DNA from: Bowmanella dokdonensis
Lineage (GTDB): Bacteria; Pseudomonadota; Gammaproteobacteria; Enterobacterales; Alteromonadaceae
DNA length: 64,000 nt
Direction of reading: 5' to 3'
Assembly (NCBI RefSeq): GCF_017254865.1
Contig: NZ_JAFKCV010000002.1
Span: 415,837-479,836 of the forward strand
The notes below the pieces were generated by a model. It worked only from the letters and a program-made list of their open reading frames with translations. It was not told the origin of the DNA and did no database searches. Positions within the stretch are counted from its first letter, which is position 1. Every line of letters starts with the position of its first letter. A program made the translations under genes and the position numbers. This document shows positions 45,001 through 54,222 of the stretch, piece by piece.

Positions 45001-45129
45001 CACCTCCACGCCATTGATGGCGGCAAACCCGGCGATAATAATCAACAGGTTGAGCACCACAATCAGCACCGGCCGGCGAATGGACAGGGACGGCAGGTCA
45101 CTGGTCTGCAGATAGTGTTGTAAGCTCAT
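42028..45129 (-). CDS. RND-family (AcrB/MexF-like) efflux permease
   Basis: The 1033-aa inner-membrane proton/drug antiporter has the N-terminal helix (PVLIVVLNLLIIIAGFAAINGVEVRELPDVDRPIVTVTAAFPGGSPETV) and the helix-4 proton relay LTLLALVLATGLIVDDAIVVSENIQR. It also has VFVPIAFLPSTAGRLFREF, the second-half GLVMLIGLLAKNSILLVEFADQLRDKG and IRLRPIAMTLFSTILGGLPLILSVGAGAEARNAIG. This is the HAE1 subgroup. The start overlaps the adaptor gene by 4 bases. No TolC-type outer-membrane gene is present in the window, so the pump would rely on one elsewhere. Confidence 0.95.
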   Translation of the reverse strand: MSLQHYLQTSDLPSLSIRRPVLIVVLNLLIIIAGFAAINGVEVRELPDVDRPIVTVTAAFPGGSPETVDTEVTSRLEGAVARVSGVKSIRAQSEEGSSRIVVEFRPGVDLDDAANETRESVSRVQRELPDDVERLAIIKADNDAESVVSLTVSSEVMELEQLTEVVETDLAPQFLSIPGVADVRLNGDRERVLRVMLDPLRLTSFGLAITDVAVVLRQAPFDVPAGSLRSTDQQLIVRADATSVSAEQVENIIIRGDTRIGDVASVYFGPADARSFVRLDGKPVIGLEIIRQAQSNTIEISDEVLAMVSRQKSRFPDLQLRVTSDDAEFIRGSVEEVITSLGMTVLLVIATLWVFIGSWRATIVPALSIPVALVGSLAIIWMMGFSVNILTLLALVLATGLIVDDAIVVSENIQRRRGMGLGPRAAAVVGSREVFFAVVATTAVLAAVFVPIAFLPSTAGRLFREFGGVLAGAVIISSFVALSLVPALTARLPLKKKDNGNWFAPMGHRLLKGYSKTLHWVLDHAWLSFFVCLLAATAASLVYLKLDNELLPSEDRGSIRIFARGPDGVGLNFMDRQARKMEEVLLPYVNDGDIESIYTVVGQWDPNIVFITVPLANWSERERSQQQIIEQIRQPLGDIPGAPARAFGSNSLNLRGQGGGIELALTGESYERIYAAALEFAKAIEQRLPQLGKPDISYQPTQPQLRVNIDRRRAEELDVPLSDIATTLRAAINGDDIADLNVGDQSIPIMLQAQAQTINDPSDLANLYVASRGGNLVPLSSLASISEEGVAAELERHAQRRAIEIDMELPEELPIDQAVEQIRGLAEQVLPTNIGLVFQGEALTYEETAREVMLTYVLAFIIVLLVLAAQFESVNSAVVVMLTVPFGIAAALLALFLTGTSINIYSQIGLVMLIGLLAKNSILLVEFADQLRDKGLSVREAVEKAAAIRLRPIAMTLFSTILGGLPLILSVGAGAEARNAIGWVVFGGLGFAVVFTLYLTPVLYLALARFTRPRADESQRLEQELDKVESLEH

Positions 45130-46169
45130 TGTGCGGCCCCCTGGCCTGCACTGTAGGTAATGGCCTGTCCTTCACGCAGACTTTGTACCCCCTCGACAAT
45201 CAGCACATCATCGCGAGCCAGATCCCCGGATACCAGCAGCCGTCCCTGCAGCCTCTGGCGGATCTGAATATCCACCTGTTTAGCCTTACCCTGTTCCACT
45301 TTCCATACATAGGCACTGGTCGCTCCCCATAACAGGGCGGCTTCAGGAATTGCGGCGTATTGCCGACCGGCCAGTTCCAGGTTGACACGAAAACTCATAC
45401 CGGGGCGGTATTGATCATCCTTATTGTCTATCACGGCCCTGGCCCGCACTGTGCGGGTTTCACTGTCGATACGCGAGTCCACCTCTGCCACCTTGGCTTC
45501 CAGGGGCGCATCGGGGCTCTGCCAGGGTTGGACGGACAGTGTGGCCTGACTCAACAGCAGATCCAGCGCCGCCTCCGGAGCGCGAAAATTGATAAACAGT
45601 GAACGCCGGCTGTCAATACTGGTGATAGCCGTCTGCAGGGTGATTCTGTCGCCAAGCTCCACATCAGTCAGCCCCACCACGCCATCGAAGGGAGCCACCA
45701 CCTGGCGGTCCTCCAGTTCGGTCCTGGCCTGGGCCAGCTCCACCTTGGCCAGATCCCGCAGGGTGACCGCATCATCCAACTGGCTTTGCGGAATGGCTCC
45801 CTGCCTGCGACTGTCGGCCAGACGGCTGACGGTGCGTTCCGCATCCTCAAGCAGGATCTTCGCTCTGTCCAAAGCTACACGCTGGCGTCTGGCATCCAGT
45901 TGTACCAGCACCTGGCCCTTTTCCACTTTGTCACCGGGTTTGAAATTCACAGCCGTGACCCGGTCGGCTACCGCCGGGTACAGCACGACCGACCGCTCTG
46001 CCTCCGCCGTGCCTACGGCCTCTACCCGGGTACGCTCGTGTTCAAATTGCACGGGTTTGACCACGACCTGTACGGGCCGGCTTTCCCTGACCTGCGCCAC
46101 CGTCTGATGGCTGGCCAGCGACATGAACAGCAGCCCGCAACCGCACAACGCAGGCAAGAAAAATTTCAT
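45126..46169 (-). CDS. RND efflux periplasmic adaptor (membrane fusion protein)
   Basis: The 347-aa protein has a signal peptide (FFLPALCGCGLLFMSLASHQTVAQ) and an adaptor core. The lipoyl half-motifs are GTAEAERSVVLYPAVADRVTAVNFKPGDKVEKGQVLVQLDARR and LEDRQVVAPFDGVVGLTDVELGDRITLQT, with an intervening alpha-hairpin (DRAKILLEDAERTVSRLADSRRQGAI...ELAQARTELE). A beta-barrel and membrane-proximal domain follow. It has no lipobox, so it is soluble or anchored by its signal. It is coupled to the RND permease gene. Confidence 0.93.
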   Translation of the reverse strand: MKFFLPALCGCGLLFMSLASHQTVAQVRESRPVQVVVKPVQFEHERTRVEAVGTAEAERSVVLYPAVADRVTAVNFKPGDKVEKGQVLVQLDARRQRVALDRAKILLEDAERTVSRLADSRRQGAIPQSQLDDAVTLRDLAKVELAQARTELEDRQVVAPFDGVVGLTDVELGDRITLQTAITSIDSRRSLFINFRAPEAALDLLLSQATLSVQPWQSPDAPLEAKVAEVDSRIDSETRTVRARAVIDNKDDQYRPGMSFRVNLELAGRQYAAIPEAALLWGATSAYVWKVEQGKAKQVDIQIRQRLQGRLLVSGDLARDDVLIVEGVQSLREGQAITYSAGQGAAQ

Positions 46170-46376
46170 TCAGTAACCCCTAACGTGTAGAAAAACAACA
46201 ACATGATTAACAGGGTACGGACTTTGGCATAAGTATGATCAGGCCAGGCAGCCAGACTCGACGAGTGGTCCAATTCCGGGGGTGAAGTCATCGCCATCCA
46301 CCCTGTATATGGCCAGATTATCAGCAAGGGCCTCTGCAGCCAGCGAATTTAAACAATCTTTACCTACTCAGGCGGT

Positions 46377-47744
46377 TCAGGCCAGTACCAGGTACACCAC
46401 CAGGCTTACCACCACAGCCACCAAGAGGTTGAGGACCAGCCCCTCCCTTGCCATGGTCCGGATGGACACCTTGTTGGTACTGTAGACAATGGCATTGGGT
46501 GCGGTGGCCACCGGCAGCATAAAGGCGCAACTGGCGCTGATGGCGGCCGGGATCATCAGCAGCTTGGGATCGACACCCGCCGCCACCCCAGCAGTGGCCA
46601 GGATTGGCATCAGTAAAGTAGCGGTGGCCGTGTTAGAAGTAATTTCGGTCAGAAAGGTCACAAACAGGCACAGGCTGAGGATCAGGACAAAGACCGGCAG
46701 GCTGGACAGACCGGCCAGCCAGTTACCCATGGCCCCACTCAGGCCCGAGGCATCAAATGCCTTGGCCACACAGATCCCCCCGGCAAACAGTAAAAGCATG
46801 CCCCAGGGAATATCGTTGGCGGTCGGCCAGTCGAGGAGCTTTTCTTTGCCCTGGCCGCTGGGGGTCAGGAACATGGCCACCACCCCGGCCAGGGCTATGG
46901 TGCTGTCGCCTACAGATTCCAACCCCACCCACTCAGTCCAGTAGGGACGGAAGATCCAGGCCAGCGCCACCAAACCGAAGACCAGCAGGACTCGCCGCTC
47001 GCTGCTTTGCCAGAGACCGCAAGCCGGCATCTGCAGATTATCCAGGCGACCCAGGCCCCGGGTCAGCCACAGGGCCATCAGGGGGATGGCAATCAATACG
47101 ATGGGCAGGCCGAACTGCATCCAATGCAGGAAGCTGATCTGCTTCCCTTCCATCTGCTGGTAGACACTCATAAAAATGATATTGGGAGGCGTGCCTATAG
47201 GGGTGCCCACCCCGCCCAGGCTGGCCGAATAGGCGATACCCAGCAGTACGGCCGCCGCCAGCCGCGGATCCTCAACCCGCTGTATCACCGCCAGGGCAAT
47301 AGGCAGCAACATCAGGGTGGTGGCGGTATTGGACACCCACATGGACAACAGGGCGGCGGTCAGCATAAAACCAAGCACCAGGCGTCTGGCGCTGTGGGCG
47401 CCGGTCAAACGCACCATATAGAAGGCGAAGCGGCTGTGCACGTTGGATTTCTCCAGAGCCTTGGACAGCATAAAGGCCCCCATCAGCAGCAGAATCACAT
47501 GGCTGCCCAGAGAAGACGCTGCCTGGGCATGTGTCAGCACCCCGGTCAGTGGAAAAGCGGCAAAGGGAATCAGGGAAGTGGCTGGTATGGGGAGCGCCTC
47601 GGTTATCCAGTAAAAGGCGGTCAGTAATGTGATGGAAGCGGTCCAGACGATTGGCAGGGGCTGCCCCTGCAGGTACAACAGCATCCACAACAGCGCAGAC
47701 AGCAACGGACCGGCCAGCAACAAAGGCAACCTAAAGGGCATCAA
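46377..47744 (-). CDS. SLC13/DASS-family sodium:dicarboxylate-type transporter
   Basis: The 455-aa polytopic protein has the two pseudo-repeat S-N-T motifs of DASS transporters: [21 protein letters not shown] in the first half and [23 protein letters not shown] in the second. [27 protein letters not shown] is a further family phrase. It probably couples Na+ to uptake of C4-dicarboxylates, citrate-type acids or sulphate; which one is not clear. Its start lies 14 bases inside the nagZ 3' end, so it may be translationally coupled to it. Confidence 0.88.
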   Translation of the reverse strand: MMPFRLPLLLAGPLLSALLWMLLYLQGQPLPIVWTASITLLTAFYWITEALPIPATSLIPFAAFPLTGVLTHAQAASSLGSHVILLLMGAFMLSKALEKSNVHSRFAFYMVRLTGAHSARRLVLGFMLTAALLSMWVSNTATTLMLLPIALAVIQRVEDPRLAAAVLLGIAYSASLGGVGTPIGTPPNIIFMSVYQQMEGKQISFLHWMQFGLPIVLIAIPLMALWLTRGLGRLDNLQMPACGLWQSSERRVLLVFGLVALAWIFRPYWTEWVGLESVGDSTIALAGVVAMFLTPSGQGKEKLLDWPTANDIPWGMLLLFAGGICVAKAFDASGLSGAMGNWLAGLSSLPVFVLILSLCLFVTFLTEITSNTATATLLMPILATAGVAAGVDPKLLMIPAAISASCAFMLPVATAPNAIVYSTNKVSIRTMAREGLVLNLLVAVVVSLVVYLVLA

Positions 47745-48765
47745 AACGTTCCAGTATCCGTTGGGCCTGCTGCCAGTCAGGGTTATTTCTCAGTGCTTCA
47801 AAAGAACGACCGGGTCCTTTTTGCATGGCTTTGAGCCTGTCACTGGCCTGGTAGTTGGAAGGCAGAGCGTCAAGCACTTTGATGGCACCCTCCTGGTTAT
47901 TACACACCAATACCATGTCACAGCCGGCATCCAGCGCCGCCCTGGCCCGCTGACCGTAGTCGCCCATCACGGCCGCCCCCTTCATGGACAGGTCGTCGGA
48001 AAAAATGACCCCGTCAAAATCCAGTTCCTTGCGCAGGATGTCCCGCAGCCAACGCCTGGAAAAGCAGGCCGGCTTGCTGTCCACTTTTTCGTAGACCACA
48101 TGGGCCGGCATGAGGGCGTCCAGCAGCCCCGCCTGCAACAATTCCCTGAACACACGCATATCATAATTGCGGATCTCCGCCTCGGGTCGCTTGTCGACGG
48201 GCAATGCCAGATGGGAATCCTCCTTCACGCTGCCATGGCCCGGGAAATGTTTACCGGTGGCTTTCATGCCTGCGCGGTGCATGCCCTGAACAAATTTGCT
48301 GGCCAGTTCGATTACATGCTGGGATTTGGAGTGGAAACTGCGATCACCGATGACGCTGGACACTCCCTGGATATCCAGCACCGGAGCAAAGCTGATATCG
48401 ATGTCCATGGCCAGTATTTCCGCGGCCATCAGCCAGCCGAATGTGTCGGCATATTGTCCTGCCAGTTCCATGTCTCCTGCCGTCCGGCTGGCCAGTTCTC
48501 CCATGGCCGGCAGAGCGCTGAAATCCTGCCTGAAGCGCATTACCCTGCCGCCCTCCTGATCCACGGCAAGCAGCACGGGATTGCGTGCCGCCTGACGGAC
48601 CTGGCGAATCAATTCGGCCAACTGTTTAGGGTCATGGTAATTGCGGGTAAAGAGGATCACCCCGCCCACCAGGGGATGATCTAGGATGTCTTTTTCGTCA
48701 CTGGAAAGCTCGTGCCCCTTTAGGTCGAGCATTAACGGGCCCATGGCATAACTCTTTGATCTCAA
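47731..48765 (-). CDS. nagZ: Beta-N-acetylglucosaminidase NagZ
   Basis: The 344-aa GH3 enzyme removes N-acetylglucosamine from anhydromuropeptides in peptidoglycan recycling. It has the family core [15 protein letters not shown] and the catalytic-loop motif [18 protein letters not shown], which carries the His of the His-Asp dyad. The Asp nucleophile block is [41 protein letters not shown]. It has no signal peptide, as expected for a cytoplasmic enzyme. The SLC13 gene overlaps its end by 14 bases. The gene feeds the muropeptide signals that induce AmpC-type systems in other bacteria. Confidence 0.95.
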   Translation of the reverse strand: MRSKSYAMGPLMLDLKGHELSSDEKDILDHPLVGGVILFTRNYHDPKQLAELIRQVRQAARNPVLLAVDQEGGRVMRFRQDFSALPAMGELASRTAGDMELAGQYADTFGWLMAAEILAMDIDISFAPVLDIQGVSSVIGDRSFHSKSQHVIELASKFVQGMHRAGMKATGKHFPGHGSVKEDSHLALPVDKRPEAEIRNYDMRVFRELLQAGLLDALMPAHVVYEKVDSKPACFSRRWLRDILRKELDFDGVIFSDDLSMKGAAVMGDYGQRARAALDAGCDMVLVCNNQEGAIKVLDALPSNYQASDRLKAMQKGPGRSFEALRNNPDWQQAQRILERFDAL

Positions 48766-48806
48766 ATGCCATTACTTTAAGGGATGCGGCGGTAAAGGCA
48801 AAGCCC

Positions 48807-49454
48807 TTAAACCAGGTTTTCCAGAACGGGCTGGGCTTCGCTGAATTGGATACCTATGGTCAGATGGCCGTCCTGCATGCGGGAATTTCTCACCATTCCC
48901 GCTACCTGCATATCCAGGCCACGCTGCTGGCAATGGATGGACACCAGAATGGGCAGCAGGTTGACCTTACGCCCGGTATGGCTTTCTTCGAACTGAAACC
49001 GGCAACCGCCCGGAGAGACATCGATAAGCAAGCCATCAAAGGGCTTACCCCGGCCTTTCTCGGAATTCAGTTGAATGCTGGCGGGAATCTCCAGGGTCAG
49101 GCGCTTCTTTGCCCTCAGTGCCCGGCGGTGAATTTCTTCAGGAAAGGCCAGATAGAGGATTTTATCCGGTCGCCAGACGGTACTGATAATTTCGGATTTA
49201 AAGGCAAAACATTCGCCCAGTTGCTGTTCGACCAGAAAGCGACAGATAGCCACCAGGCCGTTGGCGCTGTTGGTCAGCACAGTATCATCGAAGCGGATCA
49301 CCAGATAGCGGCCGAAACGATAGCCAATCAGTTCGCTGTGGAAACGACTTTCCTGCCTGTCAAGCAACTGCACTTCAATACGGGTGCCGACCGGGACCTT
49401 CTCCAGCCACTGACTGTCCAACCCGGATGAACCCTGAACTATGACTTTTTGCAC
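48807..49454 (-). CDS. YcgR-type PilZ-domain c-di-GMP receptor
   Basis: The 215-aa protein has an N-terminal YcgR-N-like beta domain (VPVGTRIEVQLLDRQESRFHSELIGYRFGRYLVIRF) and a C-terminal PilZ domain. The PilZ domain has the c-di-GMP motifs RAKKR (RxxxR) and DVSPGGC (DxSxxG), so both ligand-binding parts are intact. A GTG at 49454 with AAGG upstream is taken as start; TTG at 49472 would add six residues. It appears monocistronic. It may act as a flagellar brake or adhesion regulator. Confidence 0.85.
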   Translation of the reverse strand: MQKVIVQGSSGLDSQWLEKVPVGTRIEVQLLDRQESRFHSELIGYRFGRYLVIRFDDTVLTNSANGLVAICRFLVEQQLGECFAFKSEIISTVWRPDKILYLAFPEEIHRRALRAKKRLTLEIPASIQLNSEKGRGKPFDGLLIDVSPGGCRFQFEESHTGRKVNLLPILVSIHCQQRGLDMQVAGMVRNSRMQDGHLTIGIQFSEAQPVLENLV

Positions 49455-49595
49455 TGCCTGACACCTTATCAAACGTCCCTTTATCTGGCGCAGAGACTAT
49501 CAACCGGCCCTTGCGTCATCAGATTAAGCTAACGCCTAATTCAATTTAGTACAAGCGTGCCAAATAAATTATTCGCGCTAATCTCAGGCTGCAAG

Positions 49596-50257
49596 TTACC
49601 AGGGCAGCGACTCGCCATTGGCATGCCAGAAGCTGCCGCTGTTATCCGGCCCCAGGGCGTCAATACGCTTAATCAGCCCTGCGGCAGCATCCTCGGCAGA
49701 CACATCGCCGCCATGATTGACCATCTCGGTCTGCACATAGCCCGGATGCAGCAATGCCACGGCAATCCCCCTTCCGGCCAGATCCCGTGCCATGGATACC
49801 CCGGCCGCGTTCAGGGCGGCCTTGGACATACGATAGCCGTAATAGCCGCCCGATCCGTTGTCGGCCATGGATCCCATACGACTGGTGATCATGGCCACCC
49901 TGGCCCCTTTGCTCAGATTCGATGACAGATGCTGTGTCACCAGCAAAGGTCCCAGGGCATTGACCCTGAACTGATGTTCGATACTGGCCGGATCCGGGTT
50001 GTCAAAGTCTTCGCGCCCCAGCACCCCGGCGTTGTTAATCAGTACATCGATGCGCACCCCGTCCAGGGGTTTTAATCCCGCCGCCAGACTGCCTGCCTCC
50101 CCACATCCACATTCTCGATGACTTCGGCGCCGCTGGTTTTAAGCTCTTCACCGGCGCTGCGGCACAGTCCATAGACCTTGTCGCCCCGTTGCAGATACTG
50201 TCGGGTCAGCGCCAGACCAATACCCCGGTTGGCGCCGGTAATTACTATGGTTGCCAT
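49596..50257 (-). pseudogene. Short-chain dehydrogenase split by a frameshift
   Basis: Two frames together make one SDR. Residues from 50257 read MATIVITGANRGIGLALTRQYLQRGDKVYGLCR, with the NAD-binding TGANRGIG. The other frame gives RIDVLINNAGVLGREDF...NALGPLLVTQHL...RVAMITSRMGSMADN...YYGYRMSKAALN, with the catalytic Ser-Tyr-Lys, ending at 49596. The break is at a C4 run (50099-50102; G4 on the coding strand). Adding one base there joins the frames as ...DVGEAGSLAAGLKPLDGVRID. It is either a recent inactivation or a sequencing error in a homopolymer. It lies just downstream of kdsB. Confidence 0.8.
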
Positions 50258-50271
50258 CTTCTCCCTCCTGT

Positions 50272-51030
50272 TCAGGCTGATTGGTTACGCAGAATACGGG
50301 CCAGATCCTCCGGCGTATCGATACCTGTCTGCGGGGTCTGGGCGGCGATATCCACATGGATCTTCTCACCGTGCCACAACACCCTGAGCTGCTCCAGGGA
50401 TTCAATCTGCTCCAGGCCGGAGGGGGCCATATTGACATACTGCCGGATAAAGCCCACCCGGTAAGCATAGATGCCGATGTGGCGCAGGTAGTAATCGCCT
50501 ATCTCGTCGATGCTGTCGGCCTCCAGGAACCTGGCCCTGTCATAGGGCACGGTGGCCCGGCTGAAATACAGGGCATGACCCAGCTTGTCCGTCACCACCT
50601 TGACCACATTGGGATTAAACAGCTCTTCCACATCTTCGATGCGCACTGCCAGGGTAGCCATCTCCGCCTGGGCGTGCAGATTGAGATTTTCCGCCACCTG
50701 CTGGATATTGGCCGGCGGGATAAAGGGTTCATCCCCCTGCACATTAACGATGATTTCGTCCCCGGGTAACTCGAGTCGCTCCACCACTTCGGCCAGCCGC
50801 TCCGTGCCTGACTCGTGATGCCGTCCGGTCATGCAATAATGACCATTGAACGCCTCTACCGCCTCAGCAATCCGTTCATCATCGGTAGCCACCACCACCC
50901 TGCTGGCCCCTGACTCCAGGGCCCGCTGGTAAACATGCTGGATCATCGGCTGACCATGGATGTCCACCAGGGGTTTACCGGGAAACCGGGTTGAGCCGTA
51001 ACGGGCCGGAATGATGACGGTGAATTTCAT
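50272..51030 (-). CDS. kdsB: 3-deoxy-manno-octulosonate cytidylyltransferase KdsB
   Basis: The 252-aa enzyme activates Kdo as CMP-Kdo for lipid A-core assembly. The N-terminus [32 protein letters not shown] carries the CTP-binding RxxSxRxPGKPL motif, followed by [22 protein letters not shown] and [12 protein letters not shown]. It ends the overlapping msbA-lpxK-ycaR-kdsB operon and overlaps ycaR by 4 bases (ATGA). Confidence 0.96.
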   Translation of the reverse strand: MKFTVIIPARYGSTRFPGKPLVDIHGQPMIQHVYQRALESGASRVVVATDDERIAEAVEAFNGHYCMTGRHHESGTERLAEVVERLELPGDEIIVNVQGDEPFIPPANIQQVAENLNLHAQAEMATLAVRIEDVEELFNPNVVKVVTDKLGHALYFSRATVPYDRARFLEADSIDEIGDYYLRHIGIYAYRVGFIRQYVNMAPSGLEQIESLEQLRVLWHGEKIHVDIAAQTPQTGIDTPEDLARILRNQSA

Positions 51031-51230
51031 GCTTTGCCCTTATGTGCTTCCACTTCCTCCAGCGACAGCTTACGGGCCTCGTTTTCCAGCATGACGGGGA
51101 TATTGTCGCGGATGGGATAGGCCAGGCCGTCGTTGCGGCAAATCAGTTCGTTGGCGTCCGGTTTCAGGTCCAGTTTCCCTTTACATACAGGGCAGGCCAG
51201 GATGTCCATCAGCTTCTTGTCAAATGCCAT
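51027..51230 (-). CDS. ycaR: YcaR/Trm112-like small zinc-type protein
   Basis: The 67-aa protein has the YcaR pattern: a Cys pair in [25 protein letters not shown], then [22 protein letters not shown]. The gene lies between lpxK and kdsB, as in E. coli apart from ycaQ, and overlaps lpxK by 11 bases and kdsB by 4. The function is not settled; the Trm112-like fold binds partners. Confidence 0.92.
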   Translation of the reverse strand: MAFDKKLMDILACPVCKGKLDLKPDANELICRNDGLAYPIRDNIPVMLENEARKLSLEEVEAHKGKA

Positions 51231-52188
51231 CGATCTTGTCCAAAAGTTGTTGTTTGAATTGTTCAGTTAACTTAGCACTAACGGGTAAATACCACCATTG
51301 GGAGCTGGCGAAGGAACGGCACTTGACCGCATCCTTTTCTGTCATCAGCACCAGATCCTCAGGGATATCGCCCGCCTTGAACGGATAGTGATCGGCAAAC
51401 ACCAGCCGTTGCTTCAGCTTCACCTGGCGCTTGTCCAGCAATTTGAAGAAACGTTCGGGGTTGCCGATACCGGCCAGGGCGATGGCGGGCTTTTTCAGTT
51501 CCGAAATGGACTGGGTCTGACTGGGGTATTTCACGTTTACCAACTGGCCGGGCTCCAGTGCCATAAGATGCTCGCCGGATCTTGCCACACCGCCATTGAC
51601 CACCACAAAATCCACCGTTTTGAGCCGCCAGAGGCCTTCCCTCAGCGGCCCCATAGGCAGCAGATGCTGATTGCCCAGTCGGCGCTCTCCGTCCATCACC
51701 AGGATCTCCACGTCCCTGCCCAGGCGATAGTGCTGCAAGCCGTCGTCACAGACGATGACATTGCATTTGTTCTGGTCGATAAGATAACGGGCCCCTCTGA
51801 CCCTGTCGGGGTCCACGACCAGCGGACAGCCCAGATGATGGCGGATCAGCACAGGTTCGTCCCCCACCAAAGCGGGATCGCTGTCGGCCGTCACGCTGAA
51901 GGGATAAGCCGGGGCTTTGCCGCCGTATCCGCGGCTGACCACCCCCGGATGATAACCCTGCTGTTTAAGCCACTGGCACAAACGGATCACCAGTGGCGTC
52001 TTACCGGTGCCGCCGACCGAAATATTGCCCACCACGATGACGGGCACCTCCAGCTTAACGACGTGCTTAATCCCTGCCCGGTAAAGCCAGCGGCGCAGGG
52101 CCGACAGGCACCAGAACACCAATGTCAGTGGCCACAGCAACCAGATAGACAAGTCGGGCTGATACCAACGTTTCTCCAACCACCTCAC
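51220..52188 (-). CDS. lpxK: Tetraacyldisaccharide 4'-kinase LpxK
   Basis: The 322-aa inner-membrane kinase phosphorylates the 4' position of the lipid A disaccharide. It has an N-terminal membrane helix, the P-loop [18 protein letters not shown], and the family's [28 protein letters not shown] and [30 protein letters not shown]. It overlaps msbA by 4 bases at the start and ycaR by 11 bases at the end. Confidence 0.95.
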   Translation of the reverse strand: MRWLEKRWYQPDLSIWLLWPLTLVFWCLSALRRWLYRAGIKHVVKLEVPVIVVGNISVGGTGKTPLVIRLCQWLKQQGYHPGVVSRGYGGKAPAYPFSVTADSDPALVGDEPVLIRHHLGCPLVVDPDRVRGARYLIDQNKCNVIVCDDGLQHYRLGRDVEILVMDGERRLGNQHLLPMGPLREGLWRLKTVDFVVVNGGVARSGEHLMALEPGQLVNVKYPSQTQSISELKKPAIALAGIGNPERFFKLLDKRQVKLKQRLVFADHYPFKAGDIPEDLVLMTEKDAVKCRSFASSQWWYLPVSAKLTEQFKQQLLDKIDGI

Positions 52189-53942
52189 GAGACGCTGATC
52201 CCCTCGTTAAATTGCAGTTTATGCAACTGGGCATAGGCGCCGTCCTTGTCCAGCAGGTCCTGATGGCTGCCCTGCTCCAAAATACGACCCTGGTCGATAA
52301 CCAGGATATTGTCCGCCTTTTCAATGGTGGACAGCCGGTGCGCCACCACAAAGCTGGTGCGGTCCTTTTGCAGGCTTTCCAGGGCATCTTGGATCAACCG
52401 CTCCGATTCGGTGTCCAGGGCCGAAGTGGCCTCATCCAGAATCAGGATGGGGGCATCGCGCAGAATGGCCCGGGCAATGGCGATACGCTGACGCTGGCCA
52501 CCGGACAGCATCAGGCCGTTCTCGCCGATATTGGTCTCAAGCCCGTCAGGAAGCTGGTCGACAAACTCCAGCACATGGGCCATACGCGCCGCCTCGATAA
52601 TCTGCTCACGGCTGACCGTGTCACTGGCGCCATAGGCGATATTATTGGCAATGCTGTCGTTAAACAGGGTGACATGCTGAGACACCAGGGCGAACTGACG
52701 GCGCAGATCCTGAAGCTGAATCTGGTTGAGTTCATGCCCGTCGAGCAGGATCCGCCCCTGCTCCACCCGGTAAAAGCGGGTGAGCAGGCTGGAGATGGTC
52801 GACTTGCCGCTGCCTGAGCGCCCTACCAGCGCCAGAGTCTGGCCTTTTGCGACGGAAAAAGTCACGTCTTTCAGGGCGTTTTGCTGCTTGCCTGGATAGG
52901 CGAAGGTCACCCCTTCGAAGCGGATCTCGCCTCTGGCCCGCTGAAGGCGGATATTGCCGCTGTCCTGTTCCCGCTGCTCGTCCAGAATCTCAAAAATGCT
53001 GGTGCAGGCGGCCATGCCGCGCTGAAACTCGCTGTTAACCGTGGTGAGCTGCTTAAGGGGCTTGAGCAGCATGATCATACAAAACACCACGGTAGTGAAA
53101 ATACCGGCCGTCAGCTCCTCCAGCATGCCCGGCAGGCTGGACACATACAAGACCACCGCCAGGGCAACCGAGGCAATGATCTGTATGGACGACTCGCTGA
53201 GGATGCGTGACACGATGAGCTTCATGTTCTGCTGGCGGTTGTGGTTGTTACGCTGGGCAAAACGTTCCTCCTCCAGTTTCTGGCCGCCGAACATCAGCAC
53301 TACCTTGTGGCCTTTGATGACCTGCTCCACCGTGCTGGTGAGGTTACCCATGGACTGCTGGATGCTCCTGCTGACTTCCCTGAAACGCTTGCTGACCACA
53401 GAAACGATGCCGGCCACCACCGGCCCGATCAGCAGGAAGATCAACGACAGTTGCCAGGAGTAGTAGAACATCACCGCCAACAGGCCCACCACCAGCGCCC
53501 CTTCCCTGACCAGGGTCAGCAACGCCTTACCGGCGGCATTGGTGACCTGTTCGGTGTCGTAGATGACCTTGGAGATCATCTTGCCGGCCGAATTCTGGTC
53601 GTGAAAGGCCACCGGCAGGTACATAAACTGGTTGAACAGTTGCTGGCGCATACGCATCACCACCTGGTTGGCAATCCAGGCCAGGGTGTAGCTGCCCATA
53701 AAGTTGAATAGGCCACGCAGGATAAAGATGGGCACCACAAAATAGGCGGCCAGTCGCAGGTAGTCGTGGTCTCCTTTGACCAGGCTTTCATCGATCAGGG
53801 GTTTGAGCTGTGAAAACACCAGCGCGTCCAGGGCCGAGTAGCCAATCATGCCGAAAATGGCCACGACAAATGCCAGCTTGAATTCTCGCTGGTAACGCAA
53901 AAAGCGTCTGAACACGGAGGCTGACGGGTTTTGTTGAGTCAT
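52185..53942 (-). CDS. msbA: Lipid A flippase MsbA
   Basis: The 585-aa half-ABC transporter has six membrane helices (residues about 20-310) and a nucleotide-binding domain with Walker A GRSGSGKSTISSLL, signature LSGGQRQRIAIARAIL and Walker B ILILDEATSALD. The switch is VVAHRLST. Homodimers flip core-lipid A across the inner membrane. It is the first gene of the envelope operon. comEC would be expected directly upstream but lies at 62.7 kb instead. Confidence 0.96.
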   Translation of the reverse strand: MTQQNPSASVFRRFLRYQREFKLAFVVAIFGMIGYSALDALVFSQLKPLIDESLVKGDHDYLRLAAYFVVPIFILRGLFNFMGSYTLAWIANQVVMRMRQQLFNQFMYLPVAFHDQNSAGKMISKVIYDTEQVTNAAGKALLTLVREGALVVGLLAVMFYYSWQLSLIFLLIGPVVAGIVSVVSKRFREVSRSIQQSMGNLTSTVEQVIKGHKVVLMFGGQKLEEERFAQRNNHNRQQNMKLIVSRILSESSIQIIASVALAVVLYVSSLPGMLEELTAGIFTTVVFCMIMLLKPLKQLTTVNSEFQRGMAACTSIFEILDEQREQDSGNIRLQRARGEIRFEGVTFAYPGKQQNALKDVTFSVAKGQTLALVGRSGSGKSTISSLLTRFYRVEQGRILLDGHELNQIQLQDLRRQFALVSQHVTLFNDSIANNIAYGASDTVSREQIIEAARMAHVLEFVDQLPDGLETNIGENGLMLSGGQRQRIAIARAILRDAPILILDEATSALDTESERLIQDALESLQKDRTSFVVAHRLSTIEKADNILVIDQGRILEQGSHQDLLDKDGAYAQLHKLQFNEGISVS

Positions 53943-54039
53943 TAGAATAGGTCAGGATCCAATTAGCGCCGTCTAAGGCGGAATGGGGCTATTGTAACCG
54001 CCAGGTAATAATTCCCCAACTATCAATATGTTTTGGTTT

Positions 54040-54109
54040 GGGTGACAAGGGACGGGTGACGGGTAACAGGGGGTACTGGGTGTGAGGGGTGAGGAGTGAG
54101 GAGTTAGGT
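54040..54109 (+). repeat. Degenerate heptamer tandem array (left end of island)
   Basis: Ten consecutive 7-base units start at 54040: GGGTGAC, AAGGGAC, GGGTGAC, GGGTAAC, AGGGGGT, ACTGGGT, GTGAGGG, GTGAGGA, GTGAGGA, GTTAGGT. The GTGAC/GTAAC units are the reverse complement type of the array at 62571-62661. The array has decayed toward its inner end. Confidence 0.65.
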
Positions 54110-54149
54110 CAGCCGCCTCTGGCGGCTATGGGGGTGTGGGTGTTGGGTC

Positions 54150-54170
54150 GCCCTGAATTTAGTTCAGGGC
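54150..54170. repeat. REP-like palindrome (copy 1)
   Basis: GCCCTGAA-TTTAG-TTCAGGGC is followed by CTTTATCAGA. A second copy, GTCCTGAA-CTGGA-TTCAGGAC followed by CTTTGTCAGA, is at 56135-56155. The conserved arms and shared trailing bases mark a dispersed palindromic element. Confidence 0.6.
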
Positions 54171-54222
54171 CTTTATCAGATTACCGGCCATTCCGATTGC
54201 GACTTCGGCCTACCAGCACCCG

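Larger units (their letters stand above)
53943..54222. other. Junction region beyond msbA with heptamer array and REP-like palindrome
   Basis: This stretch of 280 bases is without a gene. It holds the msbA leader (near 53943-54030), a degenerate heptamer repeat array (54040-54109), a palindrome GCCCTGAA-N5-TTCAGGGC (54150-54170) and the 3' flank of the serine hydrolase gene. Confidence 0.6.
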
